From Vibrio ostreae (GTDB lineage Bacteria; Pseudomonadota; Gammaproteobacteria; Enterobacterales; Vibrionaceae), in NCBI RefSeq assembly GCF_019226825.1, contig NZ_CP076643.1:2232001-2296000 (forward strand): a stretch of 64,000 bases of DNA. The letters are read 5' to 3'. The position numbers and the translations under genes are program-made. Shown piece after piece: positions 57,250-64,000 of the stretch. The notes beneath the pieces were generated by a model. The model did no database searches and was not told where the DNA came from. It saw nothing but the letters and a program-made list of their open reading frames with translations. How positions within the stretch are numbered: position 1 is the first letter of the stretch; each line of letters opens with the position of its first letter.

Positions 57250-59121
57250 TTATGCGATATCATCACAGCTATAACAGAGGGAAACCCGGTTACGCCCCAG
57301 AGTTTTAGACTCATACAAGGCAATATCGGCGCATTTATAGGAACGGGTGCTGTCCTGATTCAAGTCGGTAATTCCGGCACTGATGGTCACGGTTAGACTT
57401 TGGTCTAGGTCAACCGCATGGCGCAGACGCTCGACCACCGCCTGCGCTTCATCGATAGCCGTATGCGGCATAATCACAGCAAATTCCTCACCGCCGATCC
57501 GGCTGATAAAGTCGGTGGTGCGTAACTGGCTCACCAGAAGGTCGGCGACCTGCGCGATGACCCGGTCACCGGCGTCATGCCCCTGCTCATCATTAATCCG
57601 TTTGAAAAAGTCGATATCAATCAGCACCAGACAAGCATCGTGGCTGTCGGGATAACGCGCCACCAGCTGAGTCTGAGCCTGCAACTCCTGCTCAAATTTA
57701 CGCCGGTTCCACAAATGGGTCAGCGAGTCCTTCTCACTCAATTCACGCAGCTTATTTTCCAGTGCTTTGTGCTCGGAAATATCCACCAGTGAAGTTATGT
57801 AATAACTGATGCGTCCGGCTTCGGAGATAGCCTGGATGCGCATGATGGTGGTCAGATGGCGCTGCTCCGGGGTGACAAATTCCACTTCGCCCTGCCAGAA
57901 CTGGGCCTGCTCGACCAGTTCCAGCACATGCATTATATACTCGATACCCTGCTGAGACAGCAGTGTTTTCAGGCCGTTGCGGCCGACAACCCGCTCACTG
58001 CTGAGGCCGGTGATGTTCTCGAACTCCTGATTGACCTTGATGACCTGGTGCGAGGTATCGGAGATCATCACCGCCGACATCCCCTCCAGAGCCGCGCGCG
58101 CCAGTTTGCTTTCAATGTTACGGCGATGGTAATGCAGCGCCATCGACAAGGTCGGCAGGATAAACACCAGCAACAGCAGAAACACGAATATCCCCTGCTT
58201 AACCAGATCATCCACATCCCGTTGCAGACGCTGTTCCAATTGCTCAGGCGACAAGGTGATCACCAGATGCAGCTTTTGGTCTGCGGAGAGATCAAAGGTG
58301 GTAAAAATCAGCAGATGGCCTTTTTCCTGGGTATAGCCATTTTGTATCTGCTTGATTTCATTCCAGCTGAGCGGAAAACGCTGCGCCAGACTTTCTCCGC
58401 GCAGGGAGCCTTGCCCCGGCGCATCTCGGTAATCACGTCCTGAGGCGGCCAAATAGATCCCCTGCTCAGAAACCAGCTGCGGCCGCAGTTCGTTATTTAG
58501 TACATAATTGAGCCGGTTGGCCAGATTCCAAGGTTCGACACTGACCATGATGTAGCCATAGCGCTTATCCAGTACCGATACCGGTCTAATGACCTGAATA
58601 GACGGTAAGGTTAAGTCAACATCCGGCCCCAGCGCGTGCTGTGAACTCCAGATACCAATATCATCGGCGGCGAGGGTTTGAGCGTAGCGAAAGAATCCGC
58701 TCTGTGAGTGATCGTGGCGGTCTTCCGTACTTTGCGCAGAATGGGTATGCGGATAATAATCGACCCGCAGTTTTTCGATGCCTTGATTGTCAACGAAACG
58801 GATATGATTGTAGCACTTCTGGCTCTTGAGCACAGAGACGAACATACTTTCCAGTTGGTTCTTATTGTGTTCGCTCGGGTCAAGCGCAAAATCGGCCGTC
58901 AGCTGGCCGTCGCCGAGCAGGTCAACCACAGAGAACAGCTGCTCCTGACTGTTGGCAAATTCACGCTCACTGTAGGTCAGTTGATTCAGGCCGCTCTGAG
59001 CGATCTCAATAATGGATGCTTGCTTGATTACCTGGTAGCGCTGGGAGTAGTATGCGGCCGTTGCGGTCAAAATCAGGGTGCTGACAATCGCAAGAAAGAT
59101 CACTACTCTTGAAAATCTCAT
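57250..59121 (-). CDS. membrane sensor diguanylate cyclase (periplasmic sensor-PAS-GGDEF)
   Basis: About 623 residues. TM1 near 5-24, a periplasmic sensing region to about 305, TM2 near 308-330, a PAS domain near 340-455 (MSAVMISDTSHQVIKVNQEF; YYITSLVDISEHK), then GGDEF from about 460. The active site is GGEEF near 543, with DFFKRIND for metal/GTP binding and an RTTD inhibitory I-site upstream, so product inhibition by c-di-GMP is expected. It should raise c-di-GMP and favour biofilm. ATG 59121 is preferred over GTG one codon earlier. Confidence 0.9.
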   Translation of the reverse strand: MRFSRVVIFLAIVSTLILTATAAYYSQRYQVIKQASIIEIAQSGLNQLTYSEREFANSQEQLFSVVDLLGDGQLTADFALDPSEHNKNQLESMFVSVLKSQKCYNHIRFVDNQGIEKLRVDYYPHTHSAQSTEDRHDHSQSGFFRYAQTLAADDIGIWSSQHALGPDVDLTLPSIQVIRPVSVLDKRYGYIMVSVEPWNLANRLNYVLNNELRPQLVSEQGIYLAASGRDYRDAPGQGSLRGESLAQRFPLSWNEIKQIQNGYTQEKGHLLIFTTFDLSADQKLHLVITLSPEQLEQRLQRDVDDLVKQGIFVFLLLLVFILPTLSMALHYHRRNIESKLARAALEGMSAVMISDTSHQVIKVNQEFENITGLSSERVVGRNGLKTLLSQQGIEYIMHVLELVEQAQFWQGEVEFVTPEQRHLTTIMRIQAISEAGRISYYITSLVDISEHKALENKLRELSEKDSLTHLWNRRKFEQELQAQTQLVARYPDSHDACLVLIDIDFFKRINDEQGHDAGDRVIAQVADLLVSQLRTTDFISRIGGEEFAVIMPHTAIDEAQAVVERLRHAVDLDQSLTVTISAGITDLNQDSTRSYKCADIALYESKTLGRNRVSLCYSCDDIA

Positions 59122-59349
59122 CACTCTGCGCCACTAATCTGCCAAAAATTAAGTCGGGCATTATAGCACCATCGCGCGCAGACAGAATATAAAATAGCCG
59201 ATTCATCATTTAACTCCATGCTTTCTGCATTCGGCAGCAAAATAACGTGGTGTTGCAATGAATTATCGGCTGTCGCTGGTGAATCATCCTTGAAACTAAA
59301 AGTTAATCAGTTATCCGTTTGTTATTTGAATTGGCTGCGCTCGGCACAG

Positions 59350-60048
59350 CTACTCCTCCAGACGATAGATAACCTGGACCCGATCGCGGATAGTCAGCAC
59401 TGAGTCCTGATAGGTATCACTGATGGCGCGCTTTTCGCTCATGTTCATGCTGCGCATCAGTACCGGTTGCTGATTGGCATCGTTATATTCCACCTGCCAG
59501 ATAGCACCGAGATGACGCTCAAAACCTTTTGCCACTGATTGTGCCTTAAGTTTGGCATCCTCAATCGCGGCCATACGCGCCTGCATCTGATATTTAGCCG
59601 GATCACTGACTTTGAGCTGAATGTTATCCACCTGGTTGATACCCGCAGCCAGAGCAATATCGAGATACTGATTCAGATTGGCGATCTCGCCGACTTCAAC
59701 CGTTACATTACGCGACGCACGGTAGCCGACCAGTTCCGGCTGGCCCGATTGCGGATAATGATACTGCGGCGCAACAAACAGGTTGGAGCTGGCAATCTGC
59801 TTACGCTCCACGCCAGATTCGGCCAGGCGGTCGGTAAACTGCGCCACCACCTTGTCCACCGCAGCTTTGGCCTGCTCGGCATTCATCGTGGTTTCCACCA
59901 CCTGCACCGAGAACTGCGCCATGTCAGGCTGAGCCTCGACTTCACCATACCCTGTGGTCACCAGATGAGGAAAATCCGGAGTTTGTGCAAGCACACTCAG
60001 TGATGTCACACTGCAAAACACTAACGCTAGCTGGGCGATCCATTTCAT
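59350..60048 (-). CDS. SIMPL (DUF541) domain periplasmic protein, YggE-like
   Basis: 232 residues with a signal peptide ending VLAQ-TPDF. SIMPL features: VTTGYGEVEAQPDMAQFSVQV, Y.ASRNVTVEV and MQARMAAIEDAKLKAQSVAKGF. Members such as YggE reduce oxidative stress by an unknown mechanism. AAAGGTG precedes the ATG. It is monocistronic between the cyclase and argP. Confidence 0.88.
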   Translation of the reverse strand: MKWIAQLALVFCSVTSLSVLAQTPDFPHLVTTGYGEVEAQPDMAQFSVQVVETTMNAEQAKAAVDKVVAQFTDRLAESGVERKQIASSNLFVAPQYHYPQSGQPELVGYRASRNVTVEVGEIANLNQYLDIALAAGINQVDNIQLKVSDPAKYQMQARMAAIEDAKLKAQSVAKGFERHLGAIWQVEYNDANQQPVLMRSMNMSEKRAISDTYQDSVLTIRDRVQVIYRLEE

Positions 60049-60322
60049 TTATTCACCTTTTCTCGTCAAAGCCGGGGCCTGACCATACAGGGCCCGGGCA
60101 GATAAACCAGAGCAATAGCGCATCAACCCGTGCTGACTGCTCCCCTGTCTCTTGTGTTGTCTCGCCTGCACAGTTTAGCTTAGCCCGCAGACACCCCCAA
60201 CTGTGCACACCACCAACACGCAGACTTTGAGCTTATAATAGGTGAAAGGTTGCACACTCTCCGTCAATCCCAGGTAAACTGACATAACTTTGACCTGATA
60301 GCCCTTACGACCCTGACTGTGA

Positions 60323-61225
60323 CTATATTGATTGCGGCAAAACACGCTGCGCCACGCGGATAATGTCGCGCGACAGACGCTTCAGAATGCCACTCTCCAG
60401 CTGCCAGTGATGCCAGTACAGCTTTTGATCGATGCGCATACCCGGCAAGATCTCCACCAACAGCCCCTGCTCCAGCTCAGCGCGAATCTGAATTTCCGGG
60501 ATCATGGCAAACCCGATCCCGGCCAGCGCGCCTTTCACACACGCCTCAGAACTGCCGACACTGTGCTTAACCGGACTTTGCATCTCATAGCCCAGCGACT
60601 TACGCACAAAGCGCTCGTTGACATAATCATTGGGATCAAACGCGATTGAAGGGGCGCTTTCCAGTGCTGCGCCGCTCACGCCAGCCGGGAAATAGCGCTG
60701 ATAAAATCCCGGCGCACAGACACACAGATAAGGCATATCGCCAAGCAGCACCGCTTCACAGCCGGGGATCGATTTAGCCGACTGACTGATGGCAGCGACC
60801 ACCTCGCCGTTTTTGAGTTTTTCTATCGTGCGGTGCTCGTCATCGACCAGCAGGTTAAGCTGGATATTGCTCTGCTCAACCAACGGTGCCAGCGCCGGGA
60901 TCAGCCAGGTCGCCAGACTGTCTGCATTGGTAGCAATGGAGACTGAGACGGTTTTGTCGCTGTCATCACCACTCAGATCCGGCAGAATTTCCTGTTCCAG
61001 AATGCATACCTGACGATATAAACCGAGCAACTTCTGTCCGGCCGGTGTGACGCGTGGTGGTTGCTCGCGCACCAGCACCGGCTGCGCCAGCCACTTTTCC
61101 AGCTGCTTAATCCGTTGTGATACCGCCGACTGCGAGATACACAGTACGTCGGCGGCTTTTTCAAAACTGCGCTGAGCGATGATCTCATCCAGGGCTTCTA
61201 TCCAGCGATAATCCAATCCGCGCAT
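60323..61225 (-). CDS. argP: LysR-family regulator ArgP (IciA)
   Basis: 300 residues. YRWIEALDEIIAQRSFEKAADVLCISQSAVSQRIKQLE (6-43) is the ArgP HTH, and TNADSLATWLIPAL begins the effector domain as in E. coli ArgP. ArgP senses lysine and arginine and activates the exporter argO, which lies divergent here at 61398, as expected. GAGG lies before the ATG. Confidence 0.93.
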   Translation of the reverse strand: MRGLDYRWIEALDEIIAQRSFEKAADVLCISQSAVSQRIKQLEKWLAQPVLVREQPPRVTPAGQKLLGLYRQVCILEQEILPDLSGDDSDKTVSVSIATNADSLATWLIPALAPLVEQSNIQLNLLVDDEHRTIEKLKNGEVVAAISQSAKSIPGCEAVLLGDMPYLCVCAPGFYQRYFPAGVSGAALESAPSIAFDPNDYVNERFVRKSLGYEMQSPVKHSVGSSEACVKGALAGIGFAMIPEIQIRAELEQGLLVEILPGMRIDQKLYWHHWQLESGILKRLSRDIIRVAQRVLPQSI

Positions 61226-61331
61226 GACCCGACCTCATTAGCCTAACTTATTAGCAATTAATATTATTAGATTTATTTATTTTCACCCATCCTTTATTTT
61301 AACGCCAGATTTAATACTTACTCAGTTTTAA

Positions 61332-61371
61332 AACATAACTATTGTTTTCTGAACATAACTATTGTTTTCCG
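61332..61371. repeat. 20-bp tandem duplication in the argP-argO spacer
   Basis: AACATAACTATTGTTTTCTG (61332-61351) is followed by the same unit with one change (61352-61371). It lies in the argO leader and could affect its promoter or mRNA start. Confidence 0.85.
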
Positions 61372-61397
61372 AACAACTATTGGCTTTAGGTTTCACT

Positions 61398-62021
61398 ATG
61401 AACTTATGGATTTTACTGCAGGGCTTTGGTTTCGGCGCGACCATGATTATTCCGATCGGGGCTCAGAATGCGTTTGTGCTTAATCAGGGCATTAAGCGCA
61501 ACCATCATCTCACCACCGCCACCCTGTGCAGCTTTTTAGACATCTTTTTTATCTCACTGGGGATCTTTGGCGGCGGCGCAATTCTGACTCAAAATGAATG
61601 GTTGCTGGCGCTGGTGACCCTGGGCGGCATTCTGTTTCTGATTTTCTATGGTATCCAGTCGCTGAAAAGCGCCTTTGACCAGCAGCAGGCAAGCAACGAT
61701 AAGCAGGCGATGCTGCGCGGTCGCCGGGCGGTGATTCTTGGCACCCTGGCCGTGACCGTGCTCAACCCGCACCTGTATCTGGATACGATTGTGATTCTGG
61801 GATCGATTGGCGGCCAGTTTGAAGGCAGCGACCGGCTTTCCTTTGCCATCGGTACCATACTGGCCTCATTCGTGTGGTTCTATTCACTCTCCATCGGCGC
61901 GGCAAAACTGGCCCCGACGCTGTCCAAACCTAAGGTGAAAAAGATCATCGATCTGGTGGTGGCCGCAGTGATGTTTCTCATCGCCTTTACGCTCGGCCAT
62001 AACCTGCAGTGGCCGGTTTAA
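61398..62021 (+). CDS. argO: arginine exporter ArgO (LysE family)
   Basis: 207 residues from ATG 61398 (MNLWILLQGFGFG), the usual ArgO start; an in-frame ATG at 61362 falls in the repeat. Six membrane segments. LysE signature GFGATMIIPIGAQNAFVLNQGIKR near 8-32 and GTLAVTVLNPHLYLDT near 125. It exports L-arginine or toxic analogues under control of ArgP. Confidence 0.93.
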   Translation: MNLWILLQGFGFGATMIIPIGAQNAFVLNQGIKRNHHLTTATLCSFLDIFFISLGIFGGGAILTQNEWLLALVTLGGILFLIFYGIQSLKSAFDQQQASNDKQAMLRGRRAVILGTLAVTVLNPHLYLDTIVILGSIGGQFEGSDRLSFAIGTILASFVWFYSLSIGAAKLAPTLSKPKVKKIIDLVVAAVMFLIAFTLGHNLQWPV

Positions 62022-62032
62022 TCCGGCGCTGC

Positions 62033-62068
62033 AGCATAGAAGAAGTGCCAAGCATAGAAAAAGTGCCA
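62033..62068. repeat. 18-bp tandem duplication downstream of argO
   Basis: AGCATAGAAGAAGTGCCA (62033-62050) and AGCATAGAAAAAGTGCCA (62051-62068), one difference. Confidence 0.85.
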
Positions 62069-62080
62069 AGCACATAACGT

Positions 62081-62109
62081 AAAAACGGAGGCTGATGCCT
62101 CCGTTTTTT
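62081..62109. terminator. bidirectional terminator between argO and mscS
   Basis: AAAAACGGAGGC, loop TGAT, GCCTCCGTTTTTT. Long A and T runs on both sides serve both convergent genes. Confidence 0.92.
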
Positions 62110-62156
62110 CTTAGTGAACCAAGTTGGTCCTAATAAATAACGAGCTGAATGAATAA

Positions 62157-63020
62157 TTAGTCCAGCTTGTTGAGATGCACATCCATTTGCGGGAATGGGA
62201 TCTCGATACCGTTTTCATCCAGCGCTTCTTTAATTGCCTGAGTCAGATCCCAGTAGACCGGCCAGTAATCGGCACTGTTCACCCAAGGGCGCACAATCAG
62301 GTTGACCGATGAATCTGCCAGCGTATGCACGGCAATATTGACCGCCGGATCTTTCAGTACGCGCGGGTCACTTTCCACCACTTTACGCAGCACTTCTTTG
62401 GTCTTTTTCAGATCCGCTTTGTACGATACGCCAATCAGCATATCCACCCGGCGGGTGTCGTAGCGTGAGTAGTTGACAATCGAGTCGCCAATCACAGATG
62501 AGTTCGGCAGTACGATCATCTTGTTATCCGGCGTTTTCAGAATGGTCTGGAAAATATGGATAGAATCCACTGAACCGGCCACGCCAGCCACTTCGACGTA
62601 GTCACCGGATTTGAACGGACGGAATGCCACGATCAGTACACCAGCGGCGAAGTTAGACAGCGAGCCTTGCAGAGCCAGGCCAATCGCCAGACCGGCCGCA
62701 CCGATAACCGCGACCACAGATGCCGTCTGCACCCCGATGCGGCCCAGCGCCGCAATCAATACGATGACAAACAGCAGGTAACGCACCAGACCGTAGATGA
62801 ACTGCACCACGGCTTTGTCCATCTGTTTCTTCTGCAGTACTTTGGACACGCTGCCGGCAATCACCTTGACGATGATATTACCGATAAACAAGATCAGCAG
62901 CGCAGAGATAATATTCACGCCGTATTGGATCAACAGATCCGAGTTATTGGTCAGCCAGGTATTGACCTGACCCAGACTATCGACAATTGGTATGTCTACA
63001 CTGCTCGATTCACCAGCCAT
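62157..63020 (-). CDS. mscS: small-conductance mechanosensitive channel MscS
   Basis: 287 residues, the MscS length. Three N-terminal membrane segments, with pore helix TM3 containing GAAGLAIGLALQGSLSNFAAGV (near 103-124). The beta domain starts RPFKSGDYVEVAG, followed by NSSVIGDSIVNYS. The channel opens on hypo-osmotic shock to release solutes. Confidence 0.94.
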   Translation of the reverse strand: MAGESSSVDIPIVDSLGQVNTWLTNNSDLLIQYGVNIISALLILFIGNIIVKVIAGSVSKVLQKKQMDKAVVQFIYGLVRYLLFVIVLIAALGRIGVQTASVVAVIGAAGLAIGLALQGSLSNFAAGVLIVAFRPFKSGDYVEVAGVAGSVDSIHIFQTILKTPDNKMIVLPNSSVIGDSIVNYSRYDTRRVDMLIGVSYKADLKKTKEVLRKVVESDPRVLKDPAVNIAVHTLADSSVNLIVRPWVNSADYWPVYWDLTQAIKEALDENGIEIPFPQMDVHLNKLD

Positions 63021-63283
63021 AGTGTTTATCCTCTAGAGTAATCATTATGTATTTCTATATAAACCACTGACTATCATACACATAATATGCGCCGTGCTGA
63101 CATCAGATTTTGGTTAATTATTCGTTTGGCACAGCTTATCTGCGACAATTTGCATTAAATTGACACAGTAAGTTTAAAGGCTTACAAAGCAAAAGGTTAT
63201 GAGGTGAGCATCGTGCCTGTTACAGCGTATGCAATAAATACCGGCGTTGCCAACTCAGGCACTGATTTGTTTGCGGCAGATAC
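63021..63283. other. intergenic stretch upstream of mscS
   Basis: About 260 AT-rich bases containing the mscS promoter. No other gene or site is apparent. Confidence 0.5.
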
Positions 63284-63310
63284 AAAAAAACCCGCTCGAT
63301 GAGCGGGTTT
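63284..63310 (-). terminator. rho-independent terminator of fba
   Basis: On the minus strand AAACCCGCTC, loop ATC, GAGCGGGTTTTTTT, 22 bases past the fba stop codon. Confidence 0.92.
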
Positions 63311-63331
63311 GCGAATCACATCAATGCCAGA

Positions 63332-64000
63332 TTACAGTACGTCAACTGAGTTCAGGTCAGAGAATGCTTGCTCCAGGCGAGTTACCATTGAAGCTTGACC
63401 AGCACGCAGCCATACGCGTGGATCGTAGTATTTCTTGTTTGGTGCATCTTCACCAGTCGGGTTACCGATTTGACCTTGCAGGTAATCGTGGTTAGCCGCT
63501 TCGTATTCACGGATACCATCCCAACATGCCCACTGAGTATCAGTATCGATGTTCATTTTGATAACACCGTAGCCGATAGATTCGCGGATTTCTTCCAGAG
63601 AAGAACCTGAACCACCGTGGAATACGAAGTTCAGTGAGTTTTCTGGCAGGTTGAATTTCTCAGAAACGTATTTTTGAGAATCACGCAGGATAGTTGGAGT
63701 CAGTACAACGTTACCTGGTTTGTAAACGCCGTGTACGTTACCGAAAGAGGCTGCGATAGTGAAACGGTGGCTGATTGCGCTCAGTTTTTCGTAAGCGTAT
63801 GCCACGTCTTCCGGAGAAGTGTACAGCTCAGATGCGTCCATGTCAGAGTTATCAACGCCGTCTTCTTCACCACCGGTACAACCCAGTTCGATTTCCAGAG
63901 TCATGTTCATTTTCGCCATGCGCTCAAGGTATTTCGCTGAGATCTCGATGTTTTCTTCCAGAGACTCTTCAGACAGGTCGATCATGTGAGAAGAAAACAG
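63332..64000 (-). CDS. fbaA: class II fructose-bisphosphate aldolase, C-terminal part
   Basis: The gene enters from beyond the window; 223 codons are visible, reading SSHMIDLSEESLEENIE onward. Class II features: EIELGCTGGEEDGVDNSD, FGNVHGVYKPGNVVL with a zinc-binding His, FHGGSGSS and KMNIDTDTQWACWDG with the catalytic NIDTD. It ends LNSVDVL, like E. coli FbaA. It cleaves fructose-1,6-bisphosphate with Zn2+. Confidence 0.96.
   Translation of the reverse strand: MFSSHMIDLSEESLEENIEISAKYLERMAKMNMTLEIELGCTGGEEDGVDNSDMDASELYTSPEDVAYAYEKLSAISHRFTIAASFGNVHGVYKPGNVVLTPTILRDSQKYVSEKFNLPENSLNFVFHGGSGSSLEEIRESIGYGVIKMNIDTDTQWACWDGIREYEAANHDYLQGQIGNPTGEDAPNKKYYDPRVWLRAGQASMVTRLEQAFSDLNSVDVL

Overview
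The window looks like a Vibrio (Vibrionaceae) large-chromosome segment. The right end, 52.3-64 kb, carries glmS, a DeoR-type regulator, pyk, a diguanylate cyclase, a SIMPL protein, argP/argO, mscS and fba, an order I remember from Vibrio cholerae-type genomes. The bifunctional ornithine-lipid acyltransferase (olsF) at 20.5 kb also fits. The left 52 kb is a patchwork of accessory catabolic modules.

Layout. 0-6 kb: the tail of an aconitase, an MFS carrier, and a LacI-regulated pair (DapA-family aldolase plus an Nramp-fold carrier without the usual metal ligands). 6.6-11.9 kb: a complete tricarboxylate system, tctDE (two-component) divergent from tctCBA. 12-25 kb: small enzyme/LysR pairs, a lipid A deacylase, YceI, olsF and a UbiD-type decarboxylase, all laced with a palindromic repeat (arms AGGACACACACC / GGTGTGTGTCCT) and containing one RAYT/Y1 transposase that is its likely mobiliser. 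25.6-34.7 kb: a complete DMSP-cleavage cluster, dddT-dddD divergent from dddB-dddC-dddR. DddD, once one frameshift is repaired, is 837 aa with the catalytic Asp at residue 602.

34.95-52.25 kb: the main discovery. A 17.3-kb block lies between two TGT...ACA ends, the right one exactly 25 bp downstream of the glmS stop codon, which is the canonical attTn7 position. Just inside that end, in the correct orientation, is a decayed tnsA. The glmS terminator appears to have been displaced to the far side of the block (34911-34946). The block has none of the palindromic repeats found on its left. It carries a CoA-dependent dicarboxylate route: two TctC binding proteins, TctBA, a CaiB-type CoA transferase, an NDP-forming acyl-CoA synthetase, hydratases, a FadB-like protein, a PcaF/PaaJ-like thiolase, a thioesterase and a PrpD-family protein. 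I infer an adipate-like C6 dicarboxylate as substrate. tnsB, tnsC and tnsD are absent, so it is a fossil island.

Quality caveat: nine genes, including the normally essential glmS, are interrupted by one-base length changes in homopolymer runs. Sequencing or assembly error is the likeliest cause; these genes are annotated at full length with the frameshift noted.
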